The notes under the pieces: generated by a model
Databases searched by the model: none
What the model was told of the DNA's origin: nothing
The model's input: the letters and a program-made list of their open reading frames with translations, nothing else
Position numbers and translations under genes: made by a program
Part shown: positions 37,332 through 49,164 of the stretch, piece by piece
How positions within the stretch are numbered: the first letter of the stretch is position 1
Layout: each line of letters begins with the position of its first letter
Origin: Bursaphelenchus xylophilus
Lineage: Eukaryota > Nematoda > Chromadorea > Rhabditida > Aphelenchoididae
Length of the DNA stretch: 64,000 bases
Reading direction: 5' to 3'
Assembly: GCA_904066235.2 (NCBI GenBank)
Contig: CAJFCV020000001.1
Coordinates: forward strand, 9,796,001-9,860,000

Positions 37332-38264
37332 ATGAGGTTATTGAAGGCGTTGGCACCTCTTTTCCTCCTATTCTCATCATCATTTTGTGCTGTTAATCGA
37401 GAGAGTAAGTCATCCCATAAATTTTTACTTTATAACTTCGTATTTTAGACCATTTCGGAGAACCCTGTGCCCTATGTGAGTGTTTTATCGAGTACTCTGA
37501 CCGTGATGTGGGAATGGGAAGGATGCCTTTTAAGGTGGTCACCAACTCGTATGACGTCACTGAAGACAAATGTTTAGCTGGGTGTTTGCAAGATTCTGTA
37601 AGTGGCTCTTAACCCTTTCCGGACGAGTCGGCACCTCCATGCAAAAATGAAAGAGGGTACCCTACTGAGTAACGGCATAATAGTGGTTCAGCCCATCGAA
37701 GCGTTATTTGGGACTTATGACAAAAAATGTCCTAAAAAGTACCCCCAGTTGACATAACCCTTATAAAATTTTACTAACGACCTGTAAATTGGAAACTACC
37801 CCTAAGTAGTCTATGACTCCTACTACTGTTACATCCAAGAACTGTCCAAATCGGACCACTACAGGATTAGTTATCGACTTTTGGAAATTGAATTCAATTT
37901 TGATGATATTATCCATGCTTTTAGGCTTGTAAAATGGCTGTCTATGGATTTGTTGGTGGCCGCTCGGTCTTTTCCTGCGAATATTACGACCTAATCGACG
38001 TCCAGAAGCCCATTTATGCCCCGTATACCAACATTTATTTGAAGAGAACCAGCACTTGTCAGAAAGAAAGTAAGCAAATTTGTTTGTAAAATACGTTCCA
38101 CCTTTCTATATCCTTTAAATGAACGTCTTTTAGTGAGCAAATACCCTCCAGTTCAAATCGCTCAGAACGACGTCATTCCACAGATGAATGAAGAAGTTAG
38201 CGCGAGAAAATCACGATTTATGCGGATGAACCAGCGAACAAACCCATTTGCGATTGGAAAATAG
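37332..38264 (+). CDS. Secreted PAN/Apple-like cysteine-rich protein (165 residues)
   Basis: Four exons (37332-37404, 37449-37597, 37925-38069, 38134-38264) join in phase and give 165 residues. The signal peptide is MRLLKALAPLFLLFSSSFCA. The mature domain has the cysteine layout of a PAN/Apple module: CALCECF at its start, CLAGCLQDSACKMAVYGF in the centre, a single C in SVFSCEYYD, and C in RTSTCQ near the end. PAN modules bind proteins or carbohydrates in the extracellular space. The last exon is a short polar tail. Start choice: the Met lies immediately after a splice acceptor and heads the signal peptide. Confidence 0.85.
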
Positions 38265-41200
38265 GCAATGAACATGTTTAGCGATTGTCTTAATTTATTT
38301 TATTTGTCTGTATAAACTGCCAACGTAATCTCGGTGGATTGGGAGAGAAGAATTGGGATCTCTGACACATATCTGGAGGGATCTCTTATAGCCTCCACAA
38401 GAAAAACCCCAAGATTTTTTTAATCCTGTATCCCTTTTGTATCCCTTCTGATATTTATCCCGTGTGTGGAGCACGGTGACAACGCTATGTTCGTCAAGAA
38501 ACAACAGTTGCGGTTATTTTGCTTTTTTCCGCATCCTCCTTTGCCATTTTTCATTATGAGCACGGCTAAAACAATTTTTTTGTTGCATTTTATACGAGTT
38601 TGATATACCCCTAAACATAGTGGTCTATCAATTTACAATGGCTCATAAAATCGTCCACTCTCCCGTTCATCTTCCCCAAATTTTCGTAAAACATTTGTTG
38701 TCCCATCAACAAATCCCTTTCCTCCCCCAAATTGCAGGTTTCATTAACTCGTAATCCCCGTCGATCCGGGGGATCAACTTTCCATGAACCTGTCCATCTC
38801 TGCCTAATTTGCTTAGGAAGTGGCGATTACGCAACACCAAGCAATTGGGCGCAAAATGAGCGAACATCTGCCTTCGAAGGGAGAAACGATCAAATTCCAT
38901 GGGTATATTGTTTGAGGAGATGGTATTGTATTGTGCATTGTTTTTATTGGATTAGAGGGGATTTGGGGATTATTAATTGGTCATTCAATCGCCATGGGTA
39001 AGGAAGATCTTGCTTGTGCAATTATTTTATTGTTCAAGACTCGTCATGGATTTCCGGAATTTGAGGGAAGAAATTATTTATTACATAAAGTGAGACACAC
39101 AGATTTTGATGAGTTGCGGAAAAACGTCCTGGGATCGTCTGCGACTCTGCACTGTGCATCAACCCGAAAACACATTTTGCACCGTGCATCCGGTTCGAAA
39201 AGCGCTTTTGCACAGTGCAATTTCCTTGTTTTTGCCTTATTGTCGCGCGCGATTCCCATTTTTCGCAGCGACAAATCAACTTTTCGGAGAGCGACGGAAT
39301 TTGGGGCCGCAAAAAATTCCGAGGACTTTTTTCCGCGACTAAAAAGCCTTATGGACAAAACCCCATTTTTCGTCTAGCCGACTCTCCTCATTTCGGATGT
39401 TCTCTCGTTCGAAGACTGTCGGATATCTCTGTTGCCACTGAAAGGGACAAAAAAAACTGACACTGGAGGAAAAAGCATTCTGCCACTTTCCTCCTCCCGT
39501 TTTTTTATTATGATCTCCGGTCTAAAAAAGTGAGATAATCGTTAAAAATCTTAGCGCAATCTGCAAAGCACGAGCCAAAATTTTCAGATGTCGATTTATG
39601 CCCCACGTGGATTATCCACATCAAATTTGAAGCTAATCCAACATTCTCGCGTGGAGCTCTTCCTATCTCGAATTGCAGCCATCTCGTAATACCGTAATCC
39701 AACGCCGACTTTGCAAAGATACGAAGTGTCGGAAAGTTACGTAAACCCGAAATGTCGTTTATAATTGTCATCGTAAACGGCGCTTCTTTTGCCAGTGGAC
39801 ATTAATCCCGCAAAATCAAATGTTGATGGCCATATGGACACGTCCAATAAGGATTACCAAGGGACATTCAATTTGAAGGGAGACAACTTTAAATTTGAGT
39901 GTCGTCCATATTTCAGAGCATTGGTCAGTTTGCGTAATTTGTAATCCAATTTCACCTGTAAATCCATGTTGGACCATCTGTTAAGCCGTGTGTTTGCCTT
40001 CGTATGTACATTGCGATCTTCAACAAGGTGTCAAATAGAGAGCTTGGCCGTATTAAGTGGGGCCAATGAGCGAAAAATAAACAAATATGGAGATTTTATA
40101 TTGACAAGAAATCTCATTGAAAAAAAATATTGAAAAAATTCATAAAATGTGTTATGATGACATTTTTGAAATTTTCAGTAGACACCGAAATATAGGTCTC
40201 TGCATAATCTAAAATAAACTTTTTTTTTGCCCTATTAAAATACAAAAACAGTCTTATTTACCCAAAATCCCGTCTTTGATCTGGTATGATATCCAAATAT
40301 CCGCTCCATCATCTTCCCACCGCCCCCTCTACACCCACAATTACATAACCAATCCTTTGCTGCAAATGTCATGAATCTCATTAGGCGGCTGACCTCAAAT
40401 GAACCGCCTCGAACTCCCACAGCGATCGCCTCCAGTGGGGTTGCGCAAGAGGAGACCGGTCCTTATGGCCCCGCTTAATTAATATTCCTTTGATCCGATG
40501 GGGGGTTCCGGTTGGCCAAATCTTTTTGTTTTCCAGGAACAAATCTTTTTTCGATTTTTTCAATAACCGAAAGAGGAAATGCCAAAAATTGAGAACTAGG
40601 GGAAGGAGAATATTTTTATGGAAATGAGGCGAAAAAGGGAAAGCGATTGAAAAAAATGTCTTTATTGATGGTACGGTAAGCGGCAAAGGGCATAATAGTA
40701 ACGTGTTGGGATGATTTATCGGGTTTTTAAAAACTTTTTTGACCTTATATTACCCATCCTTCCCACTTGAACTGCTCTCTTACCCAATGCTCGAAAAGCA
40801 TCCAATTAATGGAGAATGATGGACAAAAGAACACTTAACATAATGAACACAAAAACATCGAGAGTAACTGTAATTCTTGACTCAAAGAAATGATTTTTTT
40901 TGGAGATTCGAAAGGAAAAATAAAAAAAAAAATGAATATTTATAAAAGAAATAAGTTGAACGCCGACAAAATGTATCATAATCTGTCTGAAGACATCAAG
41001 GAGGCCTTGTAACTCTAACAGTCAAAAAAATTCATGAAAATTAACCATAAATTTATCCATTTTTACCTAATTTATCCCACCCATTTTCAATTATTCCAAA
41101 TTCTGACAAATCTAGGCTAATTTCTCCGAACGAAACTCAGTTCACGCCTAATTGGGCATGATTTATAGCCCCGTGGGATGACCTGGCCATATCCCGTGTT

Positions 41201-42981
41201 GCGCAATATGGCGCACCTGCTCAATTGGATTACGGTAATCAGAGTGAAAGGAAGAATTGGGAGAGAGGAGGACAGGACAATTGGATCAAATTAATGGCCA
41301 TAAAAATTGTGTCATAAAAATGGCCGGGACAAAAGTGGGAAGAGGGAATAATTTTTGGGTTACGGTACGGTTACAAAAGGATTACAATAATTTTGCCACA
41401 GTAAAATTTCGGAGCAAAAAATTTTTGATGCCGTAACAAAAACAAAAAATCTTGAAAATTAAAAAGTTACAGTAATCCATGTTCAATTTCCGGTTGACCC
41501 GAGTGCCCTCGATCTCCACTCATTCCTCAGTAAATCAAGCCATCTGCATGGCTATGTTGTGTAATCTCCCCAACAAGCAGATCGATGACACCTGCCTTGG
41601 CTATCTTCTCCTTCGAGTGCACTGTTCTCAGTTACAAGAGCGATATGAGAGTCCGGTCAACAGGTCATCGAAAACACGAAGAGACCGAGAAAAGGGAGAG
41701 GGCAGAGAGGAAACGAGGGATTACATGAATATCCGATTGGATTATAACTGTTGAGAGTAATCTTACACTTAATTCGACGATCATTCGAATTTCTGAGTAT
41801 GTTATTTTGAGGCCGGGGAACGTGATTTACATGACTTGTTGTGGTGAAGCAAGGTGTGCTTGGCTAATTTATGATGGCTTCTTGTTTTGTTGGTGAATTT
41901 TGAGAGAGGTTTTTGAAATTTTGCCAATATATCGCTCGCTTAATTACTTTATGGCATTGAAAGAAAATTTCTTCGTATAAAATGTCGCCTGTCCAATTGT
42001 AAGCTCATGTTTTTCCTATATTTTTTGGCATTTTTATTACTGCAACTTACCGTTTCATATCGTTCCACCAAGACATTTTACCATAAAATTTCTTTTTCAA
42101 TATTTTCTCATCAATTCCAATAAAATTTTGCAAATATCAAAAAAAACTACAGTAACCCTAAATCCAACTCCTACAGTAATTGTACCCCTTCTTGACTCAT
42201 AACCCGATGTTTACATTGGAAATGTAGCCCTGAAATCTGGGTCCTCAAGAAGTCCTCAAAAAGGGGGCGGAGTCGAGGGTCGAAGGTCGAGAAACAAAAA
42301 CAGCGATTGCGTAAGGGTCGCCGGGATTGACCGGCCACTCCGGGACGGCAAATGAAATCGGTTGCTTCCGTCCATCCGGTGGTCGAGGCTACAGTTTGGG
42401 GGAGTTTTAGCAGAGAGATGATTTGTGGGTTACTGTAATCAAAAATTTTTGTTTTTCCTCAATTCCAACTTTGATGAATAATTTCAAAGAATTTGATGAT
42501 TGTAATTCAAATAGCTTCAACTTTATCGTTCATCATTAAGCTTATTAGACCGCAGTTTTTGAATATCAACCATTTTTTACATTATTATACCATCAATATC
42601 TTTATACCCGAATCCTACCGTAATCTCCTTCAAAGTTGCTTATCGCCCCCGCAATCTATTCAAATTTGCGTTCAGATAAAGATTCCAAAACCCCTCTCTA
42701 TTTACTTTATTTATCTCCCATCAACAGCATAATAGATTTTGCTTGGACCGGGTCTCATTCCCTGAGGGCTTTTGGGCTGACAGTCCCCGGAAACGCCCAA
42801 AGATTGTCACCCGATTGTCATATGGCGCTTCATAAACTTTGAAAATAGTCGTTAGGATGTATAAATTTGGACTGTTGAAGAAACGTTTATTGCCTGCGTA
42901 AAATACGAAGCAGGAAATTTTTGGTTAAATTTATTTAATACGTCTTATAAAAAACAGTTTATTTTATTACAGTAACACACG
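38265..42981. other. Long intergenic region upstream of ces-1-like gene
   Basis: No gene supported. It contains three TGCACNGTGCA-type palindromes (39148-39218), a relic resembling part of the 684-1132 foldback (about 39540-39660), and several TTACNGTAA motifs. It is the probable regulatory territory of the Scratch/CES-1-like gene. Confidence 0.5.
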
Positions 42982-45900
42982 ATGGAGATGCAATTGGCGG
43001 AGCTGATAAAACGATTCGCTCCCTCCAGTCCCCCTCAATTCAGCCCCATTCAGCAACAGCTCAACGCCCTCTATTGTGAGTTGATTTAAACGGCCTCTTC
43101 AGTTATTAAAGACCCCGTTATAACGCGTTAAAGTGGGTGGAAACACGAGATATCGTGATTAAGAGATTTCGACGGAGCTTTCGACAAGTTTGTTGAGGTT
43201 TGATTTGGTCTTGAACAGGTTGTTACCGTAGAAATAAAGTTTTCTTTTTGGTGACGAAAATTTGGGAAGACGTCACAGAAAACTAAAAATTTACTACATT
43301 TAAATCCAAAATATAAATCAAGACCTTATTTTTATTCCATTATCTTCAGCAGTCCAATGGCTCCTTCTTCAACGTCAAAACACCATGTTTTCTCCCATTT
43401 CTCCCTTCCTAAATCCTCAAACAATATCACCCAAATGTCAAGTTGATCTTCCAATAAAAGTAAGTGCAAGTTCATGAAAATAAAAACCTATTTTCTCCTA
43501 ATATTGCCCTCGCTATGGCTATTATAAGATCTCTGGGAATATTTTTTATTTTTTGTGCAAAATTGTTGAACTTCATGGAGAATATATTTTTGTTGATAGC
43601 CAAAATAGGTATGGGGGAGAGCGGAACCCGCCGGAACTGTCTCATAATTCTCGAGGAGGAAACCGGCCATTTTTTCGTCAAAAAACGCAACAATTAGCCG
43701 GAGGGGGTTTGCGGAAAATAACTGCGGACCGGGCTCACATTCGAAGGGAGGTTGTTACAGTAATATTCGGGGGTGATTTTGGGTCATACTTATGAAACTT
43801 TGACTTTTAAATCTTTTAAAGTTTGCTTGATGACATCTAAAGTAATATAATTTCAGAGCGAACCAACATCGACTCGATCGCCCACCTCTTTCTCCATCGA
43901 TGAACTCCTCAAAAACGAATCGCCCAGCTCTTCGCCTAAGGTAAAACACGTTGCCAAACAGCTCACATTTAATTCAAAAATATCATTTCAATGCAACTAA
44001 AATAATATAATTTCTAGGACCACAATCCTTTCGACTCCTCGGACTTTAAAGATTATACAGTAGAAGATCTCCAGATTCTGGATGGACGTTGTAAACGACG
44101 TCAAATCATTCCGGAAGAGAGTGATCAAGGGCCGAACAGACATATCTGCTCGGAATGTGGGAAGGGTTACGCGACGAGCTCTAATCTGAGTCGACATAAG
44201 CAAACCCATCGGTCGTTGGACTCGCCGTACGCAAAGCCTTGTAAATATTGCGGACGCGTCTATGTTTCAAACGCTGCCTTAGGGTGAGTTAAAACATTTA
44301 ACATTTTTTACATGTATGATTATGATGTGGGCAAAAGTCCATTGGTTCTACCGAAATTAATGTTCCGTAATGTCCCAGAAACCAATTTTATTGCACCTAC
44401 CACTAGTTAAACCCATTTTTTATTTTCAGAATGCATCTCCTTACCCACGATCAACAGCACAAGTGCGAGGAATGTGGGAAGATGTTCAGTCGGCGCTGGC
44501 TCCTCAAGAACCACATGCGCTCCCACACGGGACAAAAGCCCTATCGTTGTGCGCATTGCGGCAAGGCTTTCGCGGACCGAAGCAACCTCAGGGCACATAT
44601 GCACACCCACACTGGTATGTTTATATATTCACAGCTTTCAATATTTATAAAAAGCGCAATCACAGAAGTAATTAGTCAAATTAAAATAGAAATAGCCAAA
44701 GTAAAAGGGCCATTTGATTCGAAGGGAAGACTTGACCATGAGTCAAGTGTTATCCTCAAGCAATCTAACCCAGGGGTGGTCAGTGGGCCGGGCCGGCCCG
44801 TGACGGGCCGGCCCGGCCCAAACGGGCCGGCCCGGCCCAAACGGGCCGGCCGGGCTCAAAAATGGAAAATTACAAACGGGCCGGGCCCGTCACGGGCCGG
44901 GCCGGGCCGGGCCGCGGGCCTGGGTTTTTTCCGGCCCGGCCCGGCCCGTCTAAATTACAATGCCAAACCGTTGGCATTCATTGTTTTCGCGCCGGGAAAA
45001 TTAATTGATGTTGTTATAGTTGCTGTTTCTCAAGTTCTAAAACGTTTACAAGTCTATAGTTCCATTATAATACCACAAAACTATCACATTGATCCTTTAC
45101 TAGCTATATCAACGCCTTTTTTGCCTAAGTTTAGATCCCAAGCTTGGGCGCAGTTCGCAGAACCCTCTATAAACGGGCCTGCACGGGCCGGGCCGGGCCG
45201 GGCCTGGAAAAAGACTAGACGGGCCGGGCCGGGCCCGTAATTAGACGGGCCGGGCCGCGGGCCGAAAATCGGAAAAATAGGGTCCGCTGACCACCCCTGA
45301 TCTAACCGGATCTGACGGTATCGACCGTTATATCCATGTCTGCAGTAACCTCCGAACGCTTTACATAGGGCAGTTTCATAGAGGGAAAAACATGACCATG
45401 AGCCAAGTTTTACCCTCGCCTAAAACCTTACCGGATGCCAGTCGAAAAAGACGACGGGCACATTGAATACTTTCCCCATTGCTACAGTAACCCTATTCCC
45501 GCATATTACGACTCATAACTCATTCCACAAGTCCATAACTAATCTCCTGCCCACTTGATCATGGCTTAACATCAACAATGTCAAAACTCTTTTTCCTTGT
45601 CATGTCGCGGGGCTTACGCGAGTCAAAACGATTGTCCTATTCCGTGTCCGGCAAATATTTCATGCGGCAATTTCAAATAGAGAAATGTCAGAAACGGGCC
45701 AGGGGATTCCGGTAAACGTTGAATTGTAGACAAATAAGTGGTGTGTTTGCGGATGGCATCGTCGAAACAAGTACATAGTATAGTCAGACGGAGAAGTAAA
45801 GTATTCTTAATACTTTAAGGAAATTGTAAATGATATTCTTAGGGAAAAGGAAACTTTTAAAGCAGTTTTGATGACAAAAACACTAAAAGAACCATGTTTT

Positions 45901-46155
45901 GGTACAAACACAGTTCGAAACGTAAATTTATAGGAAAATAAACTTGTGTTTTACCATAAAATTTCATTTTCAGGTGAGAAAAAGTACAAATGCACCAGCT
46001 GTAACAAGAATTTTGCCCTAAAAAGCTACCTCAACAAGCATCTGGAGCAGGTTTGCGGTCGAAAGAAGACCTCTCCCGACCTCAGTGACTGCGAAACCAT
46101 GAGTAATTTGAATTCCGTTGACTTCAAAATGGATGAAGACGTCATAGTTGACTAA
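42982..46155 (+). CDS. ces-1: C2H2 zinc-finger repressor, Scratch/CES-1 class (Snail superfamily)
   Basis: Scratch/Snail proteins are nuclear repressors that bind E-box-like DNA; C. elegans CES-1 blocks programmed death of specific neurons. Exons: 42982-43075, 43350-43459, 43857-43940, 44018-44283, 44430-44614 and 45974-46155, giving 306 residues. The N-terminal half is Ser/Pro-rich. Five C2H2 fingers follow: HICSECGKGYATSSNLSRHK, PCKYCGRVYVSNAALGMHLL, HKCEECGKMFSRRWLLKNHM, YRCAHCGKAFADRSNLRAHM and YKCTSCNKNFALKSYLNKHL. The last finger ends in C, not H (HLEQVC), as in Scratch proteins. FADRSNLRAH and FALKSYLNKH are diagnostic. Intron 5 (1.36 kb) carries a hAT MITE. It could instead be the SCRT-1 paralogue. 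Confidence 0.93.
44771..45299. mobile_element. Non-autonomous hAT-type MITE with GGCCCGG-rich ends (copy B)
   Basis: Flanked by perfect 8-base direct repeats ATCTAACC (44763-44770 and 45300-45307). The terminal inverted repeats are about 19 bases: the left begins CAGGGGTGGTCAGTGGGCC and the right complement begins CAGGGGTGGTCAGCGGACC. CAGGGGTGG ends and 8-base duplications are hallmarks of hAT elements. GGGCCGGGCC arrays lie inside both ends around an AT-rich ~230-base core. It sits in intron 5 of the ces-1-like gene. Its termini differ from those of the 12207-12927 element. Confidence 0.92.
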
Positions 46156-46331
46156 ATCTTCCCCTTTTCCTCATTTTTCTCAATAATTCAGTCTAAATAA
46201 CATTGTTGTCATACCAGTCCACATTGCTGCTCCAACAACAATTTTCACTTCGATCTGAGCTTTCCCGTGATCTCTGTTATAAATTTTGCCGACTTTCGTA
46301 CCATAACTTTACTGAAATAATAAATGAAAAT

Positions 46332-46668
46332 CTACAATTCGGCGTGCAAATAGTGGATGGAGTTGTTTCTGGAGCGGTTCTTCACGATGACCGAGGCACT
46401 TTTGCTGGTCCGTTGGAGCAGAACGCGGTAGGCGTTGGACTTGAGGTTGTACAAAATGGCTTTCTGGAATCAGAATTTGTTACCTTGACAAGAGATAAGG
46501 AGGCTATTCGTTCTTAGATCGGGAAAAACTTACTGGATCAACTTTAGAGGAGTAAATGGAGACGATGACGCCATCGCTGGTCGTATATTGCTCCTTCAGA
46601 CTCCAATCCAATCCCAATTCCATGTTTGGAATCTCCGCTGGGGAACTCGTGATACTCAAAGGGTACAT
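46332..46668 (-). CDS. Small secreted-type protein, N-terminus uncertain
   Basis: Two exons (46668-46534, 46463-46332) joined by gtaagt and gattccag give at least 88 residues. The Met at 46668 is the first in frame, but the open frame extends upstream with KSAILTIALTI, so the true product probably starts earlier through an upstream exon and has a signal peptide ending near ITSSPAE. The body is DWSLKEQYTTSDG and VLLQRTSKSASVIVKNRS. There are no cysteines and the family is unknown. A TATA box is at 46747-46754. Its 3' end converges with the ces-1-like gene: an AATAAA for the latter (46319-46324) is within 10 bases of this stop. Confidence 0.6.
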
Positions 46669-46746
46669 AATAGTCAGCGCGATGGTTAATATGGCCGATT
46701 TTCGAAAGCACCTTACCTGCTAACCGGTTTGGGCATCCTGCTTTTG

Positions 46747-46754
46747 CTTTTATA
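46747..46754 (-). promoter_or_regulatory. TATA box of small secreted-type gene
   Basis: Minus-strand TATAAAAG about 80 bases upstream of the first in-frame Met and about 45 bases before the signal-peptide-like stretch. Confidence 0.6.
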
Positions 46755-47439
46755 GCCGACCAGTCTGGGAGTCTTATAATCTTTGGAATAATATATTTTT
46801 TTGCTTTTCGAAGCCCTTTTAACCACCGAAAATTAATTGAGCTTGGGCAATGTCTGACCATGGTGGAGTTCTTTTATTTTGGTGACCTCAGTCTTGCTTT
46901 TCGGGGAGAGATTTGATCGATACTGTGGAAAAACGGCATAGCGTCGGTTGATTCACCTAGACCAACGTAAACTGGTTCAAACAGGTAAGCGATACTTCTA
47001 ACAAGGAACGTTACACGCGTTATCCGGTCGAGCGCTTCTTTCTCCAGGTGAGGCTCCCGCAGTGCGTTACCCACTCGAAATTTGTTTCTTACTTTTTTAT
47101 CGAAAACGCACCGTGCAAAAATTTGTTTTTCTTACGGTAAGTGTCGAAATTATCTGTCTGTCGGAAAAATAACGGCGGATCGTCGCATCAAAATGTCTCG
47201 CCGCTGTCGCGCACCAAATCCCAAGCCGCAGCTTGCAGTCGCAAAGCGATGATTCCGAGGGACGACGATCCGCCGTTATTTTCCCGACAGACTGATATAA
47301 AAATCGACAGCGTTGAACGCAAGAATCATATTCATTTTTTCTGATCGTTACTTATAAGTGGTGCCGTTTAATACGGGCAAATGAATTTCGGAATAGGGAA
47401 AATTTTTATATCATCGCGGTTGCACATTACATCAGCCTT
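46755..47439. other. Intergenic region holding a MITE copy
   Basis: Apart from the MITE at 47154-47294 and one TGCACNGTGCA-like palindrome (GCACCGTGCA, 47108-47117), nothing is recognised. No polyadenylation signal could be assigned to the collagen here. Confidence 0.5.
47154..47294. mobile_element. Short MITE, copy 2
   Basis: A 141-base relative of 31653-31805 in the same orientation. It shares the inverted ends (CTGTCTGTCGG... / ...CCGACAGACTG) and the internal CGCACCAAATCCCAAGCCGC segment, with a short deletion relative to copy 1. Confidence 0.88.
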
Positions 47440-49023
47440 TCATGGATGTCTTGGTCGTTTTGTCACGTAAACAAATCTTCTTTGTGTGGTTGTCACCACT
47501 TCCGCCTCAGGCGTTCCTTGATTGTTTTCCTGATTGTCCTCGATCACTTGATCCGCTTGTTGATCAACATGTTCTTCATCATACTCTGGTCTCTTGTTCT
47601 GGGCCTGATCATAATTCGGGTAGAAGTCTTCGTAGTCTTTTCTTGGCGCCGGCGCAGCTGGCTCGGCTGGAGCGGCCGCTGAGAGGATGGATTCGGCCAT
47701 CGGGGCGGCGAAAGTGCGGCCAGTCGGAGCTGGCGGAGCCGAAAGTTCATTGTCGTGGAGACGACTCTGGCGGACTGGCTCGGGAGTGGGGGAAGTTGGC
47801 TGGACTGGCGCCTCAGTTTGTTGGACTGGCTCTCGTTGAACTTGAGCCTGAGGTTGCAACGGATGGGCAACCGGTGGAGGGAGCAATCCACTCTTCGGTT
47901 TCCCATTCTTCAACTCCCCAGGACAAGGACAGAACTTGGCATTGAGTCCGGCCTCGCCCTTAGGGCCTTTTTCGCCTCGACTTCCGGGCTTTCCCTCCAA
48001 TCCATCGTAGCCTCGAGGTCCATGTTTGCCTTCAGGGCCAGGTGGTCCATACACATAATTCCGCTTTCCTCGAGTTCCTTGAGGTCCAGTTGGACCAACC
48101 GAGCCCTTAACACCCTTCGGGCCCGGTGGTCCAGTCCCTCCTTGGGCCGGTCTTCCGTCCGTTCCTTTCTTTCCCTGCTTCCCGGGCTGTCCCGAATGGC
48201 CTTTGAAACCTTCGGGACCTTGTTCTCCATCTGTCCCGTCTTTTCCCGGATCCCCGGGCTTTCCTTTGCCGCCGGAACGACCCTGATATCCTTGAGGACC
48301 GGGCGGTCCAATTGGTCCAGGTGGGCCAGCAGGGCAGATCACGCATTTTCTGGCTTCTTCCATCAGAAGAGCTAAAATTAAAAATAAAGAAATCTGGTGG
48401 CTTCTAGAGTAGAAAAATCAACAAAAAAAAATAAAATGATGACCCACTTTGAGCATCCAGACCGGCCGGACCATCGAATCCCGGGTTTCCTTCTTCTCCG
48501 TCTTCTCCTGGGAGTCCGGGAAGACCCGGAGCCCCGGCTACAGGAGGAGGGCAGTGATTGTGACCAAGTTGACGTCTTGGGCGACCTCCAGACGCCGAGA
48601 TAATACTTCGCAATTGATTTAGTTGATCGTCGAACACCCGGGAGTCATGCTAAAACATAACCTTAAGTTGCTTTTCACTGCAGACAACATCATGGACTCT
48701 AAACAAGCTCAACTCACATGAAATCGTTTGAGTCGACTTTCGAACATCAAGTGCATTCGTTCAGTCTGTTGTTGGACCAGTGGGAACAGGACAATCTGGA
48801 TCATGATTGTGGCCGAGGCCACCAGAATCGTCGCCCCTCCGATGGCCTTGTACAGCATGGCGGACGGGTGACTAAAAGACGGATCCGAAGGGATTCCGTT
48901 TATAAATTGAAGGAACAAAAGGATGGCGGAAATCGGGGTCAATCCCCTCGTTTTCTTCGTCGATGGAATGACCTGATAAAAGGTGGGATCACCGATGGAA
49001 TCCACCTGGATTTTACTTTTCAT
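47440..49023 (-). CDS. Cuticle collagen with long Pro/acidic C-terminal tail
   Basis: Cuticle collagens are secreted, processed and cross-linked into the nematode cuticle. Exons: about 49023-48718, 48649-48448 and 48371-47440. The N-terminal module has a signal-anchor, AIGGATILVASATIMIQIVL, then RMHLMFESRLKRF and an RPRR furin-type site. Gly-X-Y repeats begin at GAPGLPGLPG and continue after a CVIC interruption to about GEAGLNAKFCPCPG. The remaining ~145 residues are Pro/Ala-rich, then acidic (PEYDEEHVDQQADQ), ending KRPRHP, a longer tail than most worm collagens have. The start is uncertain. Met 48858 follows a strong acceptor (gtcttttag) by 13 bases and gives the usual short N-terminus. The open frame extends further up to Met 49023 and beyond. 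Confidence 0.85.
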
Positions 49024-49164
49024 GGTTCGCAAAACTTTCGGATTTTCACACAAAACATTCTGCACCTTTTTAGAACTCAAAATATCTCAAGCCAATTACA
49101 ATAATTTACTAACATCTTCAAAAACTCCATTTATACATCAATTATAATATCAAGCAAGCGTTGA

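Noticed and set aside
44431..45240. 269-codon frame running from a ces-1 exon through the hAT element
   Set aside because: It reads through a good donor at 44615 into GGCCGG repeat sequence; the conserved fifth finger resumes after the 45973 acceptor.
47442..48375. Plus-strand and alternate-frame open frames across the collagen
   Set aside because: Gly-X-Y repeat codons (GGN CCN) leave other frames open; the minus frame has the collagen pattern and splice sites.
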